A DNA stretch of 5,178 nt from an uncultured bacterium (GTDB taxonomy: Bacteria; Bdellovibrionota_C; UBA2361; SZUA-149; CALKYB01). Made by a program: the position numbers and the translations under genes. The DNA lies in NCBI GenBank assembly GCA_938022485.1, contig CALIEE010000166.1, positions 1-5,178 of the forward strand, read 5' to 3'. Positions 1 to 5,178 of this stretch are shown here, one piece after another. Each line of letters starts with the position of its first letter. Position 1 is the stretch's first letter. The notes under the pieces were generated by a model. The model saw nothing but the letters and a program-made list of their open reading frames with translations, did not search any database and was not told where the DNA came from.

Positions 1-358
1 TGGTCAGTCCTAACAAGAAAATAAAGCAACAAGTAGTTGCAACTTGTAAAGCTCGGTTTATTGACCAGCCACTGAATATACTAAAACCTTTCTTTTCTTT
101 TTTCATTTTACTTCCTTTATTATTAACCTGCGCTGGAAGCTTTTCCAACACTTCCTGCTTGAAATTAGCAGGAAGCTCGAAAGCTTCAGCACAATCACTA
201 CTCATCACTTCAAAAACATAAACAAATTCCTGATAAGCTCTTTCGAGCTCAGAGCTTTGACTAAAAGCTTGCTCAAGCTCTGTCTTTTTGAATTCTTCAA
301 GCTCACCTTCAAAATAGTCTAGAAACCAAGGCTCGTATTGATCAACAATGCTACTCAT
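1..358 (-). CDS. Anti-sigma factor-like membrane protein, zinc-less, 3' end outside window
   Basis: Open frame read from ATG at 358-356 with 119 codons and no stop before the window edge, so the C-terminal part is missing. The ATG overlaps the sigma-factor stop as ATGA, and GGGAGG lies 9 nt upstream inside the sigma gene, which indicates translational coupling. Residues 1-50 (YFEGELEEFKKTELEQAF, then SELERAY) resemble the start of the anti-sigma domain that binds ECF sigma factors, but the HxxxCxxC zinc ligands of the ZAS family are absent: the only cysteines are C57 and the pair C113-C114 in the membrane segment. Residues 60-100 form a basic linker. From about 103 a hydrophobic run (ALQVATTCCFIFLLGLT) begins a single transmembrane helix, so the N-terminus should face the cytoplasm and hold the sigma factor at the membrane. 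The role is inferred from gene order, overlap and topology; sequence resemblance alone is weak. Confidence 0.7.
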   Translation of the reverse strand, partial: MSSIVDQYEPWFLDYFEGELEEFKKTELEQAFSQSSELERAYQEFVYVFEVMSSDCAEAFELPANFKQEVLEKLPAQVNNKGSKMKKEKKGFSIFSGWSINRALQVATTCCFIFLLGLT

Positions 359-936
359 CGCACTTTGCCTCCCAAACTTTTTCTCAGACTATTAATACCT
401 GTATTCATTCTGGATTTTACCGTGCCAATAGGAATTTCGAGAATTTCAGAAATTTCTCGATAAGACTTGTTCTCTACTACACGAAGAAACAAGACCTGGG
501 AGTATATTGAATCTAGTTTTTCTACACCTTGCCAAAGGATCTTGCTTTTAAATTCAAGTTCTTGGCTTCCTGATTCTGGGGTCTCAAGTGATTCAAAAAA
601 ACTTTCAGAGTCTTTAATTTTCCGGGAAGAATCTTTGTAATGTTTGGAGCTAAAATGAGAGGTCGCTCTATTGAGTGCAATGCGAACTAACCAAGAGCTA
701 AACTTGGCCTCTTCTTTGAATCCGTCAAGGCCCTTATAAGCTCGCACAAAACTTTCCTGGGCCAGGTCCATAGCCAAATCTCTATCTCTAACTTTTCGAA
801 CTAACATCGCAAAAACCATTTCCTGATAGCGGGCAATCAATTCACCAAAAGCCTTTCGATCACCTCCGCGGGCACGACTAAGCAGCTCGTCATCAGACAT
901 GCCAGCCAGACTGCAATTTTTCGAAGGCTCACTCAA
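355..936 (-). CDS. ECF-family RNA polymerase sigma factor (sigma-70 group 4, RpoE-like)
   Basis: A 193-residue protein of typical ECF length that directs RNA polymerase to a dedicated promoter set. Region 2 spans about 27-92: AFGELIARYQ (29-38), the core-binding/-10 element DLAMDLAQESFVRAY (53-67), then KFSSWLVRIALNRA (78-91). A variable linker (about 95-130) leads to region 4 (about 131-187), whose helix-turn-helix SYREISEILEIPIGTVKSRM (158-177) recognises the -35. No region 3 or C-terminal extension is seen. The start is TTG at 936-934: AGGAGAAAGGA precedes it, while the ATG at 900-898 (residue 13) has no Shine-Dalgarno. The TGA stop overlaps the next gene's ATG, so sigma and putative anti-sigma are co-translated. 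A promoter of ECF type upstream suggests autoregulation. Family assignment is secure; the ECF subgroup and the inducing signal are not determinable here. Confidence 0.95.
   Translation of the reverse strand: MSEPSKNCSLAGMSDDELLSRARGGDRKAFGELIARYQEMVFAMLVRKVRDRDLAMDLAQESFVRAYKGLDGFKEEAKFSSWLVRIALNRATSHFSSKHYKDSSRKIKDSESFFESLETPESGSQELEFKSKILWQGVEKLDSIYSQVLFLRVVENKSYREISEILEIPIGTVKSRMNTGINSLRKSLGGKVR
368..373 (-). promoter_or_regulatory. Ribosome binding site of the anti-sigma-like gene
   Basis: On the minus strand GGGAGG lies inside the last codons of the sigma gene, 9 nt before the ATG of the overlapping anti-sigma-like gene. It supports that ATG as the start of a gene that could otherwise be overlooked because it runs off the window. 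Confidence 0.6.
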
Positions 937-940
937 AACT

Positions 941-951
941 TCCTTTCTCCT
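941..951 (-). promoter_or_regulatory. Ribosome binding site fixing the TTG start of the sigma gene
   Basis: The minus strand reads AGGAGAAAGGA. AGGAG is 10 nt and AAGGA 4 nt from the TTG at 936-934. The competing in-frame ATG 36 nt downstream is preceded by CTGGCTGGC, with no purine-rich ribosome site, so the TTG start is preferred. Confidence 0.6.
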
Positions 952-962
952 GCTTTCAGGGA

Positions 963-989
963 TAAGACCTGAGAGGACTATAAAAGTTC
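963..989 (-). promoter_or_regulatory. Candidate ECF-type promoter of the sigma/anti-sigma operon
   Basis: On the minus strand GAACTT (989-984) is followed after 16 nt by TCTTA (967-963). This resembles the RpoE-type pattern of GAACTT, 16-17 nt, TCTGA, with one mismatch in the -10. Transcription would start near 957, giving a leader of about 20 nt that just includes the AGGAGAAAGGA ribosome site. Motif and geometry fit an autoregulated ECF promoter. Only one site of this kind was found in front of a gene, so chance occurrence cannot be excluded; the overlapping TATAGT (982-977) could instead be a housekeeping -10, though no good -35 accompanies it. Confidence 0.4.
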
Positions 990-1041
990 GATATATTTTG
1001 GGATAGAGAGATTATTTACTCTGGATTTAGGCTAAGTGCTT

Positions 1042-1110
1042 ATGAACAATAGGGTTTTTCTAGACTATTTTATAGGAGATTTAGAGTTCTATACGCTGAT
1101 GAACCATAGG
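1042..1110. repeat. Short imperfect direct repeat in the gap before the sigma gene
   Basis: ATGAACAATAGG (1042-1053) and ATGAACCATAGG (1099-1110) differ at one base and lie 57 bp apart start to start in the 266-bp space between the lyase-like gene and the sigma gene. They could be operator half-sites or chance. Apart from these, the promoter candidate and the possible terminator, the stretch 937-1202 shows nothing recognisable. Confidence 0.3.
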
Positions 1111-1148
1111 TAGGAGTTTAGGCGAAGGCCTGCTCAGTAGGAGACACT

Positions 1149-1194
1149 AAAAAATACAAAACTGGTTGGAGTAAAAAATTACTGTAAATCCAAC
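1149..1194 (-). terminator. Possible imperfect intrinsic terminator after the lyase-like gene
   Basis: Starting 8 nt past the TGA stop, the minus strand forms GTTGG/CCAAC (outer, 5 bp) and AGTAA/TTACT (inner, 5 bp) around a TTTT loop, with a 6-nt bulge on the 5' side. T-rich sequence CAGTTTTGTATTTTTT follows. The stem is AT-rich and bulged, so termination would be weak; the position directly after the gene is the best argument for it. Confidence 0.4.
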
Positions 1195-1202
1195 GTAGTC
1201 AT

Positions 1203-3794
1203 TCAGTCTGTTCTATCAACTGACCCGGGGTTAAATCTTATATCATCAATATATACTGCGAAGTTGTCTGTGGCAGGGATAGATCCTCCGTGGTAGACGT
1301 TCATAAACAAGGCGAGTTGACGATACTTAGGATTGTCAGCGAAGCTAATGTTTGTTCTCTCGTATGATAACTTACCGTTTAAGTAGCCTCGAAGAATGCC
1401 ATTGGATTTTCCGATATCGTTTAATTTTATATAGTGTTTGACTCGGTGCCAATTGCCATCTCGTATGTTAGCTGTATTCCATCCATTTTTATCCCACCAC
1501 TCAGGTTCACCGAATTGTCTACCATCTGAGTGAATATTAGTACTATCACGATGATATAGCTCATAGCCGAGTTGAGCTTTGCTGGTGTATTCGTGATTGA
1601 CCCCAGAGATCATCATTCTTGCACTCCAGGATTTCCCCTTGCCATCTCGGCCACCGGTAGTTCCCCCAGCTCCACCTCCGCCATTGCCACCAATCGCTGT
1701 AGGAAAGGCAGCTGCTGAAGGGGCATTTCCCGTCACCGTTGCACTAGGCCCAGGAATCTTCATAGAATGTTTACTTTTCTCCCAATTATCCAACCGGATC
1801 TGATAGGAAATCCAGCCTTCTGTAGAGTTTGGTAAAACAGGAACTTTATATCCAGTACCGTAGAAATCTCCGGTTCGAACAGGTACTCTTAACCATTCAC
1901 TTGCCCCGGATGGTGGAGGGGGCCCTCCCCAAGATCCCATCGACGAGCTCCCGAGTTGTCCAGCTACAGACATGTCTCTTTCTGCAATAGGATTTAACAC
2001 GCGCTGGTAGCCGTTTGTTTCGATGTTTTGATTATTTTCGTCCTTTTTAGTGGTTAGTGAAAACCATTCTGAAGCTAGGTTTTGACTGGAGCTATTTTCA
2101 CCTGAGAAACGAATTCGGTAATAATAAGTAGTGCCGGCCTCCAGATTAGTAAGACTTTGGGTGTGATCTTTATACTTGAATGATTCTTCCGGAGCACTAG
2201 TTAAGGTATTAGTTTTATTTTCTCCATACTCGATATAGGCTTGAGAATAATCTGAGAAAAGAAAATTTATACTAGCACTGTCGCTTGTTACGGTATGTTC
2301 AGGAGTGCCAACTAAGGTCAAAACAGCGCCTGCGTTAGTTTGATTTTCTTGTATGTTAGCCTGGCTACTACTCTCAGGTTGGGTCAGGCTGCTCTGCTGT
2401 TCTTCTGGGTTATTAACTTCTGAGACTACACTGGTTGGGCCATTATTCTCTGACAGTTGTTGATTGCTCTGAGTACTTCTTCGATTCCTAAGTCGCTCAA
2501 CGAGGGACCAAAATACAGTATTTCTGTTTCCAGTTACTTCACGGTCTTTCTGACCGTTTGTTGTTAGTGAAAACCATTCCGAAGTCTGGTGTTGGCCAGA
2601 ATCTCTTTCTCCCACAAAATGAATTCGATAGTAGTAAGTAGTTCCTGGTTGCAACCCTCTTAATCGTTGAAGATGGTCCTTATACTTGAATGATTCTTCT
2701 GGGGGTCCAGTTAAGGTATTGGATTTATTTTCCCCATACTCAATGTAGGCTTGAGAGTAGTCAGAGATAAAAAAGCTAATATCCGCACCGATTTCAGTGG
2801 CAGTATACGTTGGGTCTCCAAGAAGTTCTGCTTGCTCAGCTCTTTGCTCCGAGCTTTCAATATTTTCTGTTGAACTTCCATCTCCTAACAGGTCTCTCGA
2901 TCCAGCATTATACCGGATATTGTCAACGTGGACCTCGTAGTCGTCAGGGGCAACCTTGCTACCCCCATGATAAACATTAAAATAGAGAGCAACATTTCGA
3001 TACTTTGGGTTGTCAGCAAAACTTAAATTGGTTCTTTCATAGGCGAGCCGTCCATCATAATAGCCGCGAAGAATTCCATTGTTCTTGCCAATGTCGTTAA
3101 GCTTGACGTACATTTTTACGTTGTGCCATTTCTCATCCAGAACCTCTCTTGACTCAACTCCGTTTTGTGTCCACCAACCCATTGTTCCAAACACTCTTCC
3201 ATCACTATGAACATTGTTGCTGTCTTTGTGATAAAGATAGTAGCCGAGACGACCTCTATAATCGGGGTTGTTTGGACCGCCTCCGATAAACATTCTTGCG
3301 CTCCAAGACTTTCCTTTATTCTCTGGACCTAGGTGAATTCCTCCGGCCCCACCACCTCCATTACCTCCAATGGTTGTTTTGAAGTGCTCAGGGCCTCTCC
3401 AAACACCACTTGTGACATTTCCGCTAATCCCTGGAAGCTTCATGCCATCGTCACTGTTCCAGTTAACCATTCTCAGGTTGTATGAGACCCAACCCTCTGT
3501 TCCATTTGGAAAAAGATTGTTTCTTAGACCTACACCATTATGGGAGCCTTTATAGACAGGAATTTTGACCCACTTTTTATTACCTGAAGGAGGATAGGGC
3601 GCTCCCCAATCACCGTATTTTGAGTCATAAATTTTCTTATTCTGTTCAGTTTCAGGGCGAATATTGTCAGTGAGGGGATTCACTATGCGACTTACTTCAG
3701 TTTGTTGAGCTTTCGAAATGGGTGAGGGAAGGAGAATTAGTAGTGCCGTAAATAGTGGCCCAAAAAGAAGATGGCGAGAAAAAGCAGAAGACAT
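1203..3794 (-). CDS. Secreted tandem PL14-like polysaccharide lyase with two central FN3 domains
   Basis: An 863-residue exported protein, probably cutting or binding a uronic-acid polysaccharide such as alginate. A Sec signal peptide covers 1-29 (hydrophobic 9-22, cleavage likely after SKA). Domains in order: PL14-like jelly-roll (about 36-297), FN3 (327-413), Q/S/N-rich linker (414-490), FN3 (491-583), second PL14-like module (596-858). Both outer modules share GDWG or GSWG near their start, MK(L/I)PG, IGGNGGGGAGG, WSARM, YHRD or YHKD, LNDIGK(N/S)NGILRGY, ADNPKYR and NVYHGGS. Residues matching the PL14 catalytic set, recalled from the mollusc and chlorovirus alginate lyases, are K119, S165, R167, Y186 and Y188 in module 1; module 2 has K679, S724, R726 and Y747 but E745 where the first tyrosine should be. 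FN3 copies carry GTTYYYRI and SEWFSLTT. ATG 3794 is the only start, since an in-frame TAA lies 12 nt before it. There is no C-terminal anchor, so release or surface retention is open. Substrate and activity are inferred. Confidence 0.8.
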   Translation of the reverse strand: MSSAFSRHLLFGPLFTALLILLPSPISKAQQTEVSRIVNPLTDNIRPETEQNKKIYDSKYGDWGAPYPPSGNKKWVKIPVYKGSHNGVGLRNNLFPNGTEGWVSYNLRMVNWNSDDGMKLPGISGNVTSGVWRGPEHFKTTIGGNGGGGAGGIHLGPENKGKSWSARMFIGGGPNNPDYRGRLGYYLYHKDSNNVHSDGRVFGTMGWWTQNGVESREVLDEKWHNVKMYVKLNDIGKNNGILRGYYDGRLAYERTNLSFADNPKYRNVALYFNVYHGGSKVAPDDYEVHVDNIRYNAGSRDLLGDGSSTENIESSEQRAEQAELLGDPTYTATEIGADISFFISDYSQAYIEYGENKSNTLTGPPEESFKYKDHLQRLRGLQPGTTYYYRIHFVGERDSGQHQTSEWFSLTTNGQKDREVTGNRNTVFWSLVERLRNRRSTQSNQQLSENNGPTSVVSEVNNPEEQQSSLTQPESSSQANIQENQTNAGAVLTLVGTPEHTVTSDSASINFLFSDYSQAYIEYGENKTNTLTSAPEESFKYKDHTQSLTNLEAGTTYYYRIRFSGENSSSQNLASEWFSLTTKKDENNQNIETNGYQRVLNPIAERDMSVAGQLGSSSMGSWGGPPPPSGASEWLRVPVRTGDFYGTGYKVPVLPNSTEGWISYQIRLDNWEKSKHSMKIPGPSATVTGNAPSAAAFPTAIGGNGGGGAGGTTGGRDGKGKSWSARMMISGVNHEYTSKAQLGYELYHRDSTNIHSDGRQFGEPEWWDKNGWNTANIRDGNWHRVKHYIKLNDIGKSNGILRGYLNGKLSYERTNISFADNPKYRQLALFMNVYHGGSIPATDNFAVYIDDIRFNPGSVDRTD
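2053..2260 (-). repeat. FN3-coding direct repeat, copy encoding the second FN3 domain
   Basis: This segment matches 2563-2770 without indels at an exact 510-bp (170-codon) offset. The longest identical words are at 2053-2069 and 2170-2189. It encodes most of the second FN3 domain. Nucleotide-level similarity shows that the two FN3 domains arose by duplication within the gene. Confidence 0.75.
2563..2770 (-). repeat. FN3-coding direct repeat, copy encoding the first FN3 domain
   Basis: Partner of 2053-2260. It encodes most of the first FN3 domain, including the shared stretch SDYSQAYIEYGENK (344-357, matching 514-527 in the second domain) and the EESFKYKDH block. Synonymous and conservative changes are scattered through it, so the duplication is not brand new. 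Confidence 0.75.
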
Positions 3795-3805
3795 AGAAAA
3801 CCCAA

Positions 3806-3811
3806 ATTATA
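3806..3811 (-). promoter_or_regulatory. Consensus -10 box close to the lyase-like start codon
   Basis: The minus strand reads TATAAT, a perfect sigma-70 -10, only 11 nt before the ATG at 3794-3792. A -35 is poor (TTAAGG with a 17-nt spacer, 3 of 6 matches). If used, transcription would start about 4-6 nt from the ATG and the message would be almost leaderless, which agrees with the lack of a convincing Shine-Dalgarno here (only TTTGGG). A different, more distant promoter is also possible. Confidence 0.4.
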
Positions 3812-3858
3812 CTAAAACCTGCAAAGGCCTTAAGAAACCTATCGACAATTGAAAGGAT

Positions 3859-3894
3859 GGGCATGAAAGCCCTACCACCTTATGTTGTGGAGGG
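3859..3894 (-). other. Two overlapping, mutually exclusive hairpins upstream of the lyase-like gene
   Basis: On the minus strand CCCTCCAC (3894-3887) pairs with GTGGTAGGG (3878-3870), giving 8 bp with one bulged T and an 8- to 10-nt loop. GGGC, whose GGG is the end of that stem (3872-3869), can instead pair with GCCC (3862-3859) around a 6-nt loop. Both cannot form together. They lie upstream of the TATAAT box, so they would be transcribed only from a more distant promoter, for example by read-through from the Dps-like gene. No known riboswitch class was recognised, and neither hairpin is followed by a T-run. Confidence 0.45.
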
Positions 3895-3925
3895 TTAAAG
3901 CAAAAAGATGCTAAATGTTTCCTCG

Positions 3926-3945
3926 AAAAAAAACTAGTAGTCTAG
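3926..3945 (-). terminator. Weak intrinsic terminator candidate after the Dps-like gene
   Basis: The minus strand has CTAG-ACTA-CTAG, a 4-bp stem with a 4-nt loop, then T and a run of eight T (3933-3926), starting 15 nt after the TAA stop. The T-run and position suit a terminator, but the stem is short and AT-rich, so read-through towards the lyase-like gene is likely. Confidence 0.35.
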
Positions 3946-3960
3946 AGTGCTTAGTGTTCC

Positions 3961-4434
3961 TTAACTCCTTTGAGCTTCCACAAGTATAAGCGACTTCTCT
4001 AAGTTTTTTAGAATAGCAATGAAAAGTTCTGACGTGACCAAATCACCAATTTTCCTTGCTTCTGAGCTGCCATCTCTTAAGGCAATTCCAAATTCAAGCA
4101 ATTCATTTGCAAGTTCTTCAATCAAGTCATCTTCATCGTTGATGGCCTTACAACTCTTTTTCAAAGAAGAGGTGGTGGCATCCATCACAGCAGAGCTGTA
4201 AGCTTGTCCTCCCAGATTAACTATTCTTTTAGAAATTGCCTCAGAAGAAGTGGAAGCATCATTTTGAATGACAGCTAAAATATTTCGCATTCCGGAAAAC
4301 TTAGACTCACTAAGGCTCCATTTCACCTGCTTTGCTCTCACTGTTAGAGCTAAGGCATCGACGAGTCTTGCCTGTAGTAAGCCAGTTCCTGTTCTCTGTC
4401 TATATCTTAGTTCTGGGTTTAGTTGAATTTCCAT
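3961..4434 (-). CDS. Dps/ferritin-like protein with a degenerate ferroxidase site
   Basis: A 157-residue protein, close to the usual 150-170 of Dps, which forms dodecamers that bind DNA and oxidise iron in the cytoplasm. Residues 19-80 align without gaps to E. coli Dps: LLQARLVDALALTVRAKQ, then KW (KQAHW in Dps), KFSGM (NFIAV), and R-IVNLGG (RAVQLGG). The C-terminus (GDLVTSELFIAILKNLEK, 130-147) fits the last Dps helix. The ferroxidase ligands are lost: by this alignment H51, H63, D67, D78 and E82 become K38, R50, A54, E65 and K69. Iron oxidation at the canonical site is therefore unlikely; a structural, DNA- or partner-binding role is more plausible. The lysine-rich N-terminal tail of E. coli Dps is missing, although R10, R12 and R14 are basic. 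The ATG has GGAGA 6 nt upstream. It starts 26 bp after the exported-protein gene, so they are probably cotranscribed. Fold assignment is fairly sure; function is not. Confidence 0.8.
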   Translation of the reverse strand: MEIQLNPELRYRQRTGTGLLQARLVDALALTVRAKQVKWSLSESKFSGMRNILAVIQNDASTSSEAISKRIVNLGGQAYSSAVMDATTSSLKKSCKAINDEDDLIEELANELLEFGIALRDGSSEARKIGDLVTSELFIAILKNLEKSLILVEAQRS

Positions 4435-4460
4435 ATTGATTCTCCAAATTGTTTAATGAA

Positions 4461-4931
4461 CTAATTATTTTGCACTTTGTGTAACATGTCATTTGATAAA
4501 GATAGTGCAGATAGATCTAGGTTCTCTTTTGCGGCCTTATTCTTGAGCAAACCTATAATGGTTTTACTCTCTAAAAGTTTTTTATTAGTAGGCTTAGTCT
4601 TCCTGAACCTAGAGTCCTGTCTAAAAGCCTTGCCAGCCAGCTCGAAATTCTTCCAATCAAAACTTGAAGTGTTTAATTTAAACCGGTCTTTTCTGAGCTG
4701 GAGTATTAGTATTGGCACTGGTTTGGCGGAATCTAAAGGATCTGAGAAGGAGTCAATGGCATTGGCTCCTGCACTAGCTACATTGCCAGGTAGTAAGGGT
4801 GCAAGGCCGATTGCAGTTAACATGAGCGTTGATGTTTTTGGACCAAATTTGTTTTTGGAGGATTTTAAGTTTAGTGCTGGAGAGACTGGGTTTGAGCCAA
4901 AGTATGGGCTAGGTCTTGTTTGAGAATGCAT
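4461..4931 (-). CDS. Unrecognised basic protein, probably exported
   Basis: A 156-residue protein that I cannot assign to a family. The ATG has GGGAG 7 nt upstream. The N-terminus is unusual: about 22 polar residues, then a basic stretch (KSSKNKFGPK, 23-32), a hydrophobic segment (33-48, STLMLTAIGLAPLL at its core) and a possible signal-peptidase site VASA-GA (51-56). This resembles a signal peptide with an extended front. After it come an acidic, serine-rich patch (57-70), a short hydrophobic strand PVPILILQL (71-79) and a strongly basic C-terminal half rich in Lys and Arg, probably helical. It is 26 bp upstream of the Dps-like gene, in the same direction. An opposite-strand frame at 4477-4923 overlaps almost all of it, but starts at TTG without a ribosome site and has the Leu/Ser/Phe-rich composition of an antisense shadow, so this strand is preferred. 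Confidence 0.6.
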   Translation of the reverse strand: MHSQTRPSPYFGSNPVSPALNLKSSKNKFGPKTSTLMLTAIGLAPLLPGNVASAGANAIDSFSDPLDSAKPVPILILQLRKDRFKLNTSSFDWKNFELAGKAFRQDSRFRKTKPTNKKLLESKTIIGLLKNKAAKENLDLSALSLSNDMLHKVQNN

Positions 4932-5178
4932 GAATGAGCTCCCGTATTCTTGTTTATAACCGACTGACTTAAATAACGCTGGGGGTGGGGGATAGTTACA
5001 AACTAGATTGAAGAATTATCGGATAGCCTAGTGGAAGAATCTCTTAAGCTTATATATGGAGGGAGGCTAGGTTAAGTAAGGAAGTATAGAGTTATATGTT
5101 CGAGGAAATGGTTAAATTTAAATAATTTATTATTTATTTGTAACCTTTCTTAAGACAATACGAATATCTTTTTGAAAC
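4932..5178. other. Upstream intergenic region of the exported-protein/Dps-like pair
   Basis: These 247 bp run to the window edge and carry no convincing gene. Very AT-rich sequence (5110-5150, with the palindrome TTAAATTTAA at 5112-5121) faces a C-tract on the minus strand at 4991-4981. Elements such as TTGTAA (about 5000) and GTTATAAAC (about 4955) could belong to a promoter for the minus-strand genes, but their spacing is not good enough to call one. Confidence 0.4.

Noticed and set aside
1042..1113. 23-residue plus-strand small frame (MNNRVFLDYF...)
   Set aside because: There is no Shine-Dalgarno before its ATG, no recognisable motif, and it lies in the leader region of the sigma operon on the other strand.
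1597..1803. 68-residue plus-strand frame
   Set aside because: It is antisense to the conserved second lyase module. Its Pro-rich stretch is merely the reverse of the Gly-rich loop.
3370..3555. 61-residue plus-strand frame
   Set aside because: It is antisense to the first lyase module, which is conserved with the second one, so the minus strand is the coding strand.
3841..3900. Known riboswitch (cyclic di-GMP or similar) on either strand
   Set aside because: A GAAA and some GC stems are present, but the conserved core sequences and overall pairing of the classes I know are not.
4019..4201. 60-residue plus-strand frame
   Set aside because: It is antisense to the Dps-like gene. The Ser-rich composition mirrors the acidic helices on the other strand.
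4477..4923. 148-residue plus-strand frame opposite the 156-residue gene
   Set aside because: It starts with TTG and has no ribosome site. Its Leu/Ser/Phe-rich composition is typical of the antisense of a Lys/Glu-rich gene, and the minus-strand frame has a good GGGAG site and lies in line with its neighbours.
4979..4991. G-quadruplex
   Set aside because: Only two G-runs are present with a single T between them. A normal four-tract quadruplex would require splitting these runs, so the call is not supported.

Overview
The window looks like an AT-rich chromosomal segment from a Gram-negative, probably marine or aquatic bacterium. The pointers are an ECF sigma/anti-sigma pair, a Sec-type signal peptide on a large polysaccharide-lyase-like protein, and Shine-Dalgarno-led genes. 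Nothing fixes the lineage; a proteobacterium or bdellovibrionota-like organism is a guess. No RNA gene, insertion sequence or CRISPR array was seen.

All five supported genes lie on the minus strand, so in transcription order they run from right to left. (1) 4931-4461: an unrecognised, basic, probably exported 156-residue protein. (2) 4434-3961, 26 bp further on: a Dps/ferritin-like protein whose ferroxidase ligands are almost all replaced. (3) 3794-1203: an 863-residue secreted protein with the mirrored order lyase module, FN3, linker, FN3, lyase module; both outer modules resemble polysaccharide lyase family 14 (alginate/uronan lyases). (4) 936-355: an ECF sigma factor with a TTG start. (5) 358 to beyond base 1: its overlapping partner, a membrane-anchored anti-sigma-like protein without the usual zinc ligands.

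The spaces between genes hold weak terminator candidates after genes 2 and 3, a consensus -10 box almost touching the start codon of the lyase gene, a pair of overlapping hairpins upstream of it, and an ECF-type promoter candidate just ahead of the sigma gene that would fit autoregulation.

Genes 4 and 5 clearly form one translationally coupled unit, and genes 1 and 2 probably form another. The lyase-like gene seems to be its own transcription unit. A link between the sigma factor and the lyase is possible from position, but no shared promoter motif was found. The points most worth following are the metal-site-less Dps protein and its exported neighbour, and the ABBA lyase-like protein in which only the first module keeps a full set of PL14 catalytic residues.
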